A DNA stretch of 64,000 bases from assembly GCA_028693055.1 (NCBI GenBank), contig JAQUWD010000010.1, forward strand, positions 1 through 64,000. Reading direction: 5' to 3'. Position 1 is the stretch's first letter. Each line of letters starts with the position of its first letter. The DNA is from Eubacteriales bacterium (GTDB lineage: Bacteria; Bacillota; Clostridia; Christensenellales; Aristaeellaceae). The position numbers and the translations under genes are program-made. The notes beneath the pieces are model-generated. The model worked only from the letters and a program-made list of their open reading frames with translations. It was not told the origin of the DNA and did no database searches. Of the stretch, positions 44,065 to 51,582 are shown piece after piece.

Positions 44065-44871
44065 TTATTGGTTAAGCGGCTGACGCTCCGTGGCGTCTAG
44101 CATCATTTGCAGACGCGTTTCCGCATCGATGCCAGCCAAGATTTCGTTGATCTGCGCGCAAAGCTCGCTGCCCTTTTTGAGACCTACGGCAATTGATACC
44201 TCTTCCTCAGAAGCGGTAAATCCCTTGCCCTCGTCAAACTTGATATAGCACAAATTAGGATTCGCCATGGTGTCCGCTACAGCGCCGGGTTGCTCGGCCA
44301 CGTAGCCGTCAATCGCGCCGCTGTTTAAGGCTACAATCATCGCAGGGAAGGTTTCCATGGCGGAAGCCTTGATAACGCCCGGAATCTGATCGACAACGGT
44401 GTAATGGAAGGTGTTTAGCTGTCCGGTAATCGTCGCGCCGCTCAGCTCTTCAAGAGATTTCGCGCTGGCATACGCGCCGTCCTTCTTCACCACCACCACC
44501 AGCTCGCTGGTGTAATAAGCGTCGGTGAAATCAATGGTAGCCTTGCGCTCGGCAGTGGGGCTCATACCCGCGATGATCGCGTCGAAAGCGCCGCTGTTCA
44601 CACCCATGGGCAGGCCGTCCCATTCCGTTTTTACGATGACCAGCTCCTTGCCCAGCCCTTCCGCGATTTTCTTGGCAATCTGCACATCGTAGCCGTCGGC
44701 ATATCCGCCGCCGCCCTCAATGGCAACGGTAAACTCGCTTTCCTCCGCCTGCGTCCAGTTAAAGGGAGCATAATTGCACTCCAAGCCCACGCGGAAGGAG
44801 CCCTCTGCCAAAGCGCTGGCGCAGCCCGTCAGCAGCATTGCCGTCAATAAAACAGCCACCCATTTTCTCAT
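44065..44871 (-). CDS. Amino acid (probably lysine) ABC transporter substrate-binding protein
   Basis: A 268-residue family 3 binding protein. The N-terminus has a lipobox-like LLTGC at residues 14-18 and, just after it, a Sec type I-like end (ASALA), so the processing route is ambiguous. FRVGLECNYAPFNW, GYDVQIAKKIAEGLGKELVIVKTEWDGL and AGMSPTAERKATIDFTDAYY are typical of the family. GGAGGAAACG precedes the ATG. The lysine riboswitch upstream makes lysine the likely ligand. Confidence 0.92.
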   Translation of the reverse strand: MRKWVAVLLTAMLLTGCASALAEGSFRVGLECNYAPFNWTQAEESEFTVAIEGGGGYADGYDVQIAKKIAEGLGKELVIVKTEWDGLPMGVNSGAFDAIIAGMSPTAERKATIDFTDAYYTSELVVVVKKDGAYASAKSLEELSGATITGQLNTFHYTVVDQIPGVIKASAMETFPAMIVALNSGAIDGYVAEQPGAVADTMANPNLCYIKFDEGKGFTASEEEVSIAVGLKKGSELCAQINEILAGIDAETRLQMMLDATERQPLNQ

Positions 44872-44910
44872 TGTACGTTTCCTCCTTCGTCATTATGATT
44901 CAAGGAAATG

Positions 44911-44943
44911 AAAAAGCAGCAACGACACAACGCCATTGCTGCT
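44911..44943 (-). terminator. Expression-platform terminator of the lysine riboswitch
   Basis: An 8-bp perfect stem (AGCAGCAA / TTGCTGCT) with a loop partly pairable, followed by TTTTT on the minus strand. It lies between the aptamer and the binding-protein ribosome site, so lysine binding should favour termination. Confidence 0.82.
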
Positions 44944-44962
44944 ATCATTTCAGAATCACAGT

Positions 44963-45130
44963 GAATAGCGCCCCACGGCTCATGCCGTGACAGTCAGTGA
45001 AATCTTTTTTCACTGCCCAACGGAAAGCGGCTCAACCAAGCTTCCGTTTCGGCGGCGTTTCCTTTCCTCTGCGTTCTTCATCCGTTGAGGGACTCCCGCA
45101 GGCTACTGTTAAACAACCGCGCCTCTATTC
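44963..45130 (-). promoter_or_regulatory. Lysine riboswitch (L box)
   Basis: On the minus strand the L-box blocks occur in order: P1 GAATAG with AGAGGCGCGG, ACAGTA, GAGGAAAGGAAACGCCGCCGAA, then GTTGGGCAGTGA, CTGACTGTCACGGCAT and GTGGGGCGCTATTC closing P1. The outer pair GAATAG/CTATTC is perfect. The pattern is specific to lysine aptamers and sets the probable substrate of the transporter. Confidence 0.93.
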
Positions 45131-45162
45131 GTTCGGGTGCTTTCACTCCCGAATACGCAATC

Positions 45163-45190
45163 ATTGTACCTTCAATTTCACCTTTGTCAA
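45163..45190 (-). promoter_or_regulatory. Promoter of the lysine-riboswitch operon
   Basis: Minus-strand TTGACA (45190-45185), a 16-bp spacer and TACAAT (45168-45163), about 30 bases before the aptamer. Confidence 0.82.
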
Positions 45191-45232
45191 TAGTCAAAGC
45201 AGAAAAATGCATCCAAAAAACATTCTAGCGTA

Positions 45233-46309
45233 TTACCCCATTTTTCGATAACCCAGCTTCGCGCCGCAGCTTTCCCGCACCACCAGCGTCGCGTCCCGCA
45301 TCAAATTAAACGGCGGCGTGTTATGGTCTTTGGCGGAAAGCAGCTCCCGTATGGCGCTGCGGGCATGCTCCTCCGGGTGCAAATCCATGGAGGTCAGCGG
45401 CGGATCGGTATAAGTGCAGAAAAATTGATTATCGCAGCCGATAATCGCCATATCCTCCGGCAGCTTCAAACCGATTTGCTTTAGCTGCTTGATCGCGCCT
45501 AACGCCACCAAATCGTTAAAGGCCACCAACGCCGTAGGCCAGCGGCTCTTTTCCAGTCCGGAAAGCAAGCGTTGCACCGCGCGTTCGCCGCTTTCCGCGT
45601 CAAAGCCGCCTTCGTGATGGTAGGCGGGATCGTCGGGCAGTCCAAGGGCGCGCAGCTCGTCTAAAAAGCCCTGTCCACGCGCGCCGGATCCCCCTACCTG
45701 CAAAGAGCCGCCGATAAAAGCGATCCTTCGATGCCCCAGCACATGCAAATGGCGCACTGCATGGCGAACGCAGCTGGTCAGGTCGTTATACAGACAGATG
45801 CAGTTCAGATTGGCTTGGGGCGGGCAAAGAGCCACGATGGGCATGTACTGTCCCAGACGATTAATCGCCTCCATCAAACCGGGCCGCTGGGTTTCCCAAA
45901 TCCCCCCCATAAAAAAGGCTCCATCCAACCGACGGCGGATTAAGTCGTCCACCAAGCTATCCTCCACCCGCTCATAGCTGGGAAGCTGATTGAGCCATAC
46001 GGAATAACCGCTTTGCCTGGCCTCGTCATCCGCCGCGTTAAAAAGCTGGGCAAAATAGGGGTTGATGATCTCCGGCAGAATAATGCCAATGGTTTTGTTT
46101 TTGCCGTTTTCCAAATCCTGCGCGATAGCGCTGGGGGTATAGCCATGCAAATCAATAACAGCCTGTACTTTTTCCCGGGTGGAGGGGCGGACGCTGGCAT
46201 GCCCGGACATCACCCGGGTTACGGTGGCGGTGGAAACGCCCGCTTCTTTTGCAATGTCATAAATCGTCAGTTTCTTTTCCATACTTTTATACATTCGGCG
46301 ATAAGCCAC
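45233..46309 (-). CDS. LacI family transcriptional repressor
   Basis: A 358-residue regulator (about 349 if started at the ATG at 46282). The helix-turn-helix and hinge helix are TIYDIAKEAGVSTATVTRVMSG and PSTREKVQAVIDLHGYTPSAIA in part. A periplasmic-binding-protein-type sensor domain follows (IGIILPEIINPYFAQLFNAADDEA, DMAIIGCDNQFFCTY). A GTG start at 46309 has AAAGG five bases upstream; neither start has a strong site. It faces the sugar/uronide operon, and two identical operators flank that operon's promoter, so it is almost certainly its repressor, released by an imported sugar. Confidence 0.92.
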   Translation of the reverse strand: MAYRRMYKSMEKKLTIYDIAKEAGVSTATVTRVMSGHASVRPSTREKVQAVIDLHGYTPSAIAQDLENGKNKTIGIILPEIINPYFAQLFNAADDEARQSGYSVWLNQLPSYERVEDSLVDDLIRRRLDGAFFMGGIWETQRPGLMEAINRLGQYMPIVALCPPQANLNCICLYNDLTSCVRHAVRHLHVLGHRRIAFIGGSLQVGGSGARGQGFLDELRALGLPDDPAYHHEGGFDAESGERAVQRLLSGLEKSRWPTALVAFNDLVALGAIKQLKQIGLKLPEDMAIIGCDNQFFCTYTDPPLTSMDLHPEEHARSAIRELLSAKDHNTPPFNLMRDATLVVRESCGAKLGYRKMG

Positions 46310-46339
46310 AACAGCCTTTCATAGAATTGAGTGTTGCTA

Positions 46340-46368
46340 ATTATACTAGACTCTATACTGAAATGCAA
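46340..46368 (-). promoter_or_regulatory. Promoter of the lacI-type gene
   Basis: Minus-strand TTGCAT (46368-46363), a 17-bp spacer and TATAAT (46345-46340). Operator 1 lies 5 bases upstream of its -35, so the repressor may also control itself. Confidence 0.8.
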
Positions 46369-46372
46369 GAAA

Positions 46373-46390
46373 AATGTTATCGGTAACATT
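46373..46390. promoter_or_regulatory. LacI-family operator 1
   Basis: A palindrome AATGTTA-TCGG-TAACATT with 7-bp perfect arms and a central CG, typical for LacI-family proteins. It is identical to operator 2 and lies between the two divergent promoters. Confidence 0.87.
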
Positions 46391-46464
46391 TCTCCGATGC
46401 CATTTAGCAATTGCATGATTTATAAGGGATTGTGATTTTCATGCCTTCAAAAGTGAAAAAGTCG

Positions 46465-46494
46465 TTGACAGAACATAAGGATGAGGTGTATAAT
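46465..46494 (+). promoter_or_regulatory. Promoter of the uronide/sugar operon
   Basis: TTGACA (46465-46470), an 18-bp spacer and TATAAT (46489-46494), two consensus hexamers. It is flanked by operator 1 about 75 bases upstream of the -35 and operator 2 about 58 bases downstream of the -10. Confidence 0.87.
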
Positions 46495-46552
46495 CATGCC
46501 ATTCAAGGAGGGAAGATATGGTCAAATGATTTCCATAGCATTTGATAAAATC

Positions 46553-46570
46553 AATGTTATCGGTAACATT
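46553..46570. promoter_or_regulatory. LacI-family operator 2
   Basis: The same 18-base palindrome AATGTTA-TCGG-TAACATT, in the untranslated leader just before the binding-protein gene. Its centre is exactly 180 bp from operator 1, close to 17 helical turns, compatible with a repression loop. Confidence 0.87.
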
Positions 46571-46609
46571 TTCTATGGAAACCCTACATAAATAAGGGAG
46601 GATCCAATC

Positions 46610-47860
46610 ATGAAGAAACTCTTATCGATCGTACTCTGTCTGACCATGATGGCTTCCTGCGTGGCTTTCGCTGCTGCGGAGGGAACCACCACTTTGACTG
46701 TGGCCGGTTGGGATACGGCTACCGCGCCCTACTATGAGGCTGTCAAAACCGCTTACGAAGCCGCCAATCCCGGCGTAACCATCGAATGGGTCGATCTGGC
46801 TTCACAGGAGTACAACGTGAAGGCTTCCACCATGCTGGCCGGCGGCGATACCACCGACATCTTCTTTGTCAAAGAGCTGTCCGACATGCAGAACTGGGCT
46901 AAGGAAGGCTTCATCGTTGACATGAACGACAAGATTGCCTCCACCTCCTACGACATGAGCAAATACGCTGGCATGGATACCTGCTATCAGCTAGCCGGCA
47001 CCACCGACTACTATGCGCTGCCCTTCCGCGCCGACTTCTGGGTGCTGTTCTACAACAAGACCTTGTTCGACAAGGCCAGTGTGGAATATCCCACCAACGA
47101 TATGACTTGGGACGCGTACAAGGATCTGGCCATCAAAATGACCGGCGACGGCGTATATGGCACCCATTATCACACTTGGCTGTCCGCTGTTGCCAACTGG
47201 GCTGTCTGCGACGGCGTGAACACCTTGGCTGACGGCGAATACAGCGATTTGAAGTACTTCTACCAAATGGTGCAGGATCTGGAAGATGCTGGCGCTTGCA
47301 TGACCTATGACGAGCTCAAGGCCGCCAACCTCCACTACTCCGGCGCTTTCGCACAGGGTAACATCGCCATGATGCCTATGGGCTACTGGTATGCTTCCAC
47401 CTTGATTGGCTACATCAAGGACGGCACCGCGGACTTCGACTGGGGCATCACCGCTGTTCCTCACCTGGACGGTGTGGCTGCCGGTTCTTCCTTCGGTTCC
47501 CCCACCGGCCTTGCTGTTAACGCCAAGAGTGCTAACGCCGACGCCGCTTGGGACTTCGTTGCTTGGGCCTGCGGCGAAGAAGGCGCTAAGGCTGTTGCCG
47601 CTACCGGCACCCGCCCCGCCTACGTCAGCGAAGAGGTTGCCACTGTAATGGCTGCCGCCGATGGATTCCCCACCGACGACGCTTCCATGGCCGCTTTGCT
47701 GCCCACCGCCATCTCTCTGGAATGGCCGGTTGGTGATGGCGTAAACGACATCAAGACCATCGTGAACGAAGAGCATTCTCTGATCATGACCCGCGAGCTG
47801 TCCATCGACGAGGGCGTCGCTGAAATGGAAGAGCGTGCCGCCGAGTTCATCAAGAAGTAA
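46610..47860 (+). CDS. Sugar ABC transporter substrate-binding protein (family 1)
   Basis: A 416-residue binding protein of the MalE/UgpB class. The Sec signal peptide is about 1-24 (ends AFAAA); a Cys at 17 makes a poor lipobox (MASC). TLTVAGWDTATAPYYEAVKTA, STMLAGGDTTDIFFVKELSD and the GSPTGLAVNAKSANADAAWDF region fit the family. AAGGGAGGA precedes the ATG. First gene of the LacI-controlled operon, followed by a strong intercistronic terminator and two permeases. The cargo is probably an unsaturated uronic-acid oligosaccharide, from the enzymes downstream. Confidence 0.9.
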   Translation: MKKLLSIVLCLTMMASCVAFAAAEGTTTLTVAGWDTATAPYYEAVKTAYEAANPGVTIEWVDLASQEYNVKASTMLAGGDTTDIFFVKELSDMQNWAKEGFIVDMNDKIASTSYDMSKYAGMDTCYQLAGTTDYYALPFRADFWVLFYNKTLFDKASVEYPTNDMTWDAYKDLAIKMTGDGVYGTHYHTWLSAVANWAVCDGVNTLADGEYSDLKYFYQMVQDLEDAGACMTYDELKAANLHYSGAFAQGNIAMMPMGYWYASTLIGYIKDGTADFDWGITAVPHLDGVAAGSSFGSPTGLAVNAKSANADAAWDFVAWACGEEGAKAVAATGTRPAYVSEEVATVMAAADGFPTDDASMAALLPTAISLEWPVGDGVNDIKTIVNEEHSLIMTRELSIDEGVAEMEERAAEFIKK

Positions 47861-47867
47861 TCCAAAG

Positions 47868-47909
47868 GATAGGGGGAGCGGGCAATCGCCCCGCTTCCCC
47901 TATTTTTTG
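47868..47909 (+). terminator. Intercistronic terminator after the binding-protein gene
   Basis: A GC-rich stem of about 14 bp (ATAGGGGGAGCGGG / CCCGCTTCCCCTAT with one G.T) and a small AATC-containing loop, followed by TTTTTT. As with the other binding-protein genes here, it should leave only partial read-through to the permeases. Confidence 0.87.
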
Positions 47910-47931
47910 ACCGATTAAGGAGGTTCTGTCC

Positions 47932-48876
47932 ATGTCACAGAGCGTTGCGGCCGGGCGGCATAAAATGACCAAGCAGGAAAAACGCAATACACTGGTGGCT
48001 TATTCCTTTCTTGCGCCCAACTTCATTGGATTTATCATCTTCACGATGATTCCGGTTGTCTTTTCCATCGTGCTCTCATTCCTCAATTGGAGCGGCGGCT
48101 CAAACATCACATGGGCTGGGCTGGATAATTTCGCGTATATCTTTAAGGATTTCAGCTTTAGTAAAAGCAATTTGGGCATTGCCCTAAAGAATACGGTATT
48201 TTACACCGTGGCTACCGTTCCGCTCACAATTGCCTTCGCGCTGGGCCTTGCGCTGGTGCTGAATAAGGCCGTAAAGGGAGCTAATTTCTTTCGCTCCGTG
48301 TTTTTCTTTCCCTATGTTGCCTCCTTGGTGGCAATCTGTGTATGCTGGAATTTTCTGCTGATGAAAACCGGCCCGATCAATCAGATTTTAAATGCGTTTG
48401 GCGCGAACATGACCAAAAGCTGGACTTCTAGCCGTGATCTTGCCATTTGGGCCATTATTATTGTCAGTGTCTGGCGCAATGCAGGCTATTACATGGTGAT
48501 GTATTTAGCAGGCTTGCAGGGCGTGCCCGGCGAGCTTTACGAAGCCGCCACCATGGACGGAGCCAACGGCTGGCAAAAATTTTGGAAGATCACCATGCCC
48601 ATGCTGACTCCCACCACCTTCTTTGTTTCCATTATGATGATTATCAGCTGCTTCAAGATTTACGACGTGGTCGCCATCATGACCCAAGGCGGGCCGGGCC
48701 GCGCCACGAAGATGCTGGTTACTTATATTTTTGAGCTAAGCTTCGGTGGCGAAATGATTTCCACCACCGCCCAATACGGCGTAGCCAGCGCTGTTTCCAT
48801 GGTGCTGCTGGCCATCGTGCTGACGGTTACCTTCATTCAGTTCCGCGCCGAGAAAAAATGGGTGAACTATCTTTAA
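47932..48876 (+). CDS. Sugar ABC transporter permease (MalF/UgpA-like)
   Basis: A 314-residue permease with six helices. The N-terminal VAYSFLAPNFIGFIIFTMIP and EAA loop ELYEAATMDGANGWQKFWK followed by ITMPMLTP are typical of the CUT1 family. AAGGAGGTT precedes the ATG. It pairs with the next permease; no dedicated ATPase gene is present, which suggests a shared MsmK-like ATPase. Confidence 0.93.
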   Translation: MSQSVAAGRHKMTKQEKRNTLVAYSFLAPNFIGFIIFTMIPVVFSIVLSFLNWSGGSNITWAGLDNFAYIFKDFSFSKSNLGIALKNTVFYTVATVPLTIAFALGLALVLNKAVKGANFFRSVFFFPYVASLVAICVCWNFLLMKTGPINQILNAFGANMTKSWTSSRDLAIWAIIIVSVWRNAGYYMVMYLAGLQGVPGELYEAATMDGANGWQKFWKITMPMLTPTTFFVSIMMIISCFKIYDVVAIMTQGGPGRATKMLVTYIFELSFGGEMISTTAQYGVASAVSMVLLAIVLTVTFIQFRAEKKWVNYL

Positions 48877-48893
48877 GAAAGGAGGAAACAATC

Positions 48894-49757
48894 ATGTCCA
48901 CCATCGCATCGCCCAAAAGAGAAAGTCATGTAACTGCGGCAAAGGTTGTGCTGACCATTCTAAAATACGCCTTGCTGCTATTGTTTACCGCTATCGCGCT
49001 GGTTCCGTTCATTTGGATGCTTTCCTCCTCGCTGAAAACCAGCACGGACGTTTTTTCCATCCCGATGAAATGGATTCCTGACACATTCCATTGGGAAAAC
49101 TACACCCAGATATGGCAAAAGGTGCCGCTGCTCACCTATTTTGAGAATACCACCTATGTAGCGATCATCGTTACAATCATGCAGATTCTCACTTCTTCGT
49201 TTGCCGCCTACGCCTTTGCCAAGATGCAGTTTAAAGGCCGCGATTTCCTTTTCATGTGCTATATCGGTACCATTGCGGTACCGTGGCAGGTGTATATGGT
49301 GCCGCAGTTCATCATGATGCGCTCCATCGGCCTGTACGACACCATCTGGTCGCTGGTAGTGCTGCAATCCTTCTCCGCCTTCGGTGTGTTTTTGATGCGT
49401 CAGTTCTATCTAGGCATTCCCGGCGAGCTGAGCGAGGCCGCCCGCATCGACGGTCTGAACGAATACGGCATATGGGCGCGGATTATTCTTCCGTTGGCAA
49501 AGCCTGCGATCGCCACGCTGGCAATCTTCACCTTCGTCAACACTTGGAACGATTACATGGGCCCCATGATCTACCTGACCAGCGACCTGAACAAAACCAT
49601 TCAGGTGGGTCTGCGCCGCTTTATTCAAGCCTTCTCCGCTGACTATAATCTGATCATGGCCGCGTCGCTATGCTCCTTAATCCCGGTCAGCATCGTATTC
49701 CTCTGCCTGCAAAAATACTTTATCGAAGGCATTGCCACCACTGGCTTGAAAGGCTGA
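48894..49757 (+). CDS. Sugar ABC transporter permease (MalG/UgpE-like)
   Basis: A 287-residue permease from the ATG at 48894 with AAAGGAGGAAAC upstream; the longer frame overlaps the previous gene. Six helices, LVPFIWMLSSSLKTSTDVF and the EAA loop ELSEAARIDGLNEYGIWARI followed by ILPLAKPAIAT are typical of CUT1 permeases. It completes the transporter; the lyase gene starts 5 bases after its stop. Confidence 0.93.
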   Translation: MSTIASPKRESHVTAAKVVLTILKYALLLLFTAIALVPFIWMLSSSLKTSTDVFSIPMKWIPDTFHWENYTQIWQKVPLLTYFENTTYVAIIVTIMQILTSSFAAYAFAKMQFKGRDFLFMCYIGTIAVPWQVYMVPQFIMMRSIGLYDTIWSLVVLQSFSAFGVFLMRQFYLGIPGELSEAARIDGLNEYGIWARIILPLAKPAIATLAIFTFVNTWNDYMGPMIYLTSDLNKTIQVGLRRFIQAFSADYNLIMAASLCSLIPVSIVFLCLQKYFIEGIATTGLKG

Positions 49758-49762
49758 TCATC

Positions 49763-51577
49763 ATGTTTGCACAGTATCTGGAGGCCCACGATTTGGGGGC
49801 GGCGCTCCTTGCGAAAGAGGCTCGCCGCCCCTTTCCTCTGTCCGCAGAGCGGAAACGTTGGAACGAGCTGCCCGAGGCGGTTCGTAAAGAGCTGCTCTTA
49901 TGGGGAGACGAAGCCAAAAACGGCTATCCCATGGTGACAGCCTGCCAATTCTTAGCCTTTACCCGCACCGGGGATCGGCAAATCTTTGAAGAACCCTATT
50001 TTAAGCGCAGAAGGCTGCTGATGGGCGCGGTGCTGGCTGAGTGCGTAGCCGGAGACGGAAGCTATCTGGACGCGGTGATCGACGGTCTTTGGTGCATCTG
50101 TGAAGAAACCAGCTGGGTACTCAGCGCCCACAACGGCAGCAGTCATCCCGGCGCGCGCCCGGCCAAGGAGCATCCGCTGCCGGAAAAGCAGAACCCCTAC
50201 ATTGATCTGTTCGCGGCTCAGACCAGCGCTACCCTTAGCTATGCCCTGTACTTTTTGGATCGTCAGCTCAATGCCGTCACGCCCTTGATTGCTCGCCGGG
50301 TACGGCAAGAAATTGAACAGCTCATTCTAATTCCCTTCATGATCCGGGATGATTTCTGGTGGATGGGAATGATCCGCAAGGACGTGAATAACTGGACCCC
50401 GTGGATCTTATCCAACGTAATCGATACCCTGCTTTTGCTCGTCGATGATCCTGTGCAGCTGACCGACGGGCTAAAACGCGCCCTTCGCATGCTGGACGCT
50501 TATTTAGCCGTGATGCCTGCCGACGGCGGCTGCGACGAGGGCTGCAGCTACTGGAACATGGCGGGCGCTTCGCTGCTGGATTGTCTGGAAAGTATTTATC
50601 TAGCCACCGGTGGAAAGGTTTCCTTTTATGACGAGCCTCTGATACAAGCTATTGGCGCTTTCCCCGCCAAGGCATATATTGGCAACGGTTATTATTGGAA
50701 CTTCGCGGATTGCGACGCTAGACCCATGATGGACGGGCAGCGTCTCTATTGCTACGGTCAGCGCACCCACAACCCTGCCCTCACCGCATTGGGCGCTTAT
50801 ACCGCCGCACAGTGCTCCACCGTTCGGCCCATAGACACGCCTCAAATGAATCGAGTTTTGTTTCGCCTGTTCCAAATGCCGCCGCAGCCCCAGACAAAGC
50901 CTGTCATTCCCGCCCATGCTTCCCTACCGGCGCTGCAAGTTTTCAGCTGGAATCAAAATGGGCTTTACATTGCGGTCAAGGGCGGTCATAATGGGGAAAG
51001 CCATAATCACAACGACGTGGGCAGCTTTTTGGTTTATGCGGACGGACAACCGGAAATTGTCGACGCGGGGAATATGGTCTATACTGCAAAAACCTTCAGC
51101 GATCAACGGTATACGCTTTGGAACACCCGTACCCGTAATCACAATCTACCGTTGATCAACGGGATCGAGCAGCAGGCTGGCGCAGAGCATCGGGCGAAAG
51201 ACGTACAAGCGCAGGAGCATTGCCTATCCATGGAGCTTTGCGACGCTTACCCAGCGGAAGCGGGGTTAACTAGCTTTCAAAGGCGGTTTGTCATAGAGGA
51301 TGGGCGCATCACCCTTTCTGATTGCATCAGCCTTACGGAGCCAAAGCCTATCACATGGGTTTGGATGCTTCGCTCCAAGCCTGAATGCCATCAAAACGAG
51401 TGGTTTTTTGGCAAGCTCAAGCTGACCGTCAGCCCAAGCCTTAGCGCGGAGCTTGAAGAAATCCCCGTTGAGGACGCAAGGATGAGCCAGAACTTCCCGG
51501 GCAGTCTGTGGCGATTGAGCTTTACGGCCCCCGCCGCCCTATCGCAGAAACAAAACTATATGATCACAAGGAGCTGA
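49763..51577 (+). CDS. Heparinase II/III family polysaccharide lyase
   Basis: A 604-residue protein from the ATG at 49763. An N-terminal alpha/alpha toroid (about 1-350; NVIDTLLLLVDDP, CDEGCSYWNMAGASLLD) is followed by a beta-sandwich with the heparinase II/III signature GGHNGESHNHNDVGSFLVY, containing the metal/catalytic His-Asn-His-Asn-Asp cluster. Relatives cleave uronic-acid polymers by beta-elimination. No signal peptide is seen, so it acts on imported oligomers. With GH88 and DUF2264 it forms a uronide-processing operon. The polysaccharide cannot be fixed from sequence. Confidence 0.88.
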   Translation: MFAQYLEAHDLGAALLAKEARRPFPLSAERKRWNELPEAVRKELLLWGDEAKNGYPMVTACQFLAFTRTGDRQIFEEPYFKRRRLLMGAVLAECVAGDGSYLDAVIDGLWCICEETSWVLSAHNGSSHPGARPAKEHPLPEKQNPYIDLFAAQTSATLSYALYFLDRQLNAVTPLIARRVRQEIEQLILIPFMIRDDFWWMGMIRKDVNNWTPWILSNVIDTLLLLVDDPVQLTDGLKRALRMLDAYLAVMPADGGCDEGCSYWNMAGASLLDCLESIYLATGGKVSFYDEPLIQAIGAFPAKAYIGNGYYWNFADCDARPMMDGQRLYCYGQRTHNPALTALGAYTAAQCSTVRPIDTPQMNRVLFRLFQMPPQPQTKPVIPAHASLPALQVFSWNQNGLYIAVKGGHNGESHNHNDVGSFLVYADGQPEIVDAGNMVYTAKTFSDQRYTLWNTRTRNHNLPLINGIEQQAGAEHRAKDVQAQEHCLSMELCDAYPAEAGLTSFQRRFVIEDGRITLSDCISLTEPKPITWVWMLRSKPECHQNEWFFGKLKLTVSPSLSAELEEIPVEDARMSQNFPGSLWRLSFTAPAALSQKQNYMITRS

Positions 51578-51582
51578 TCCAA

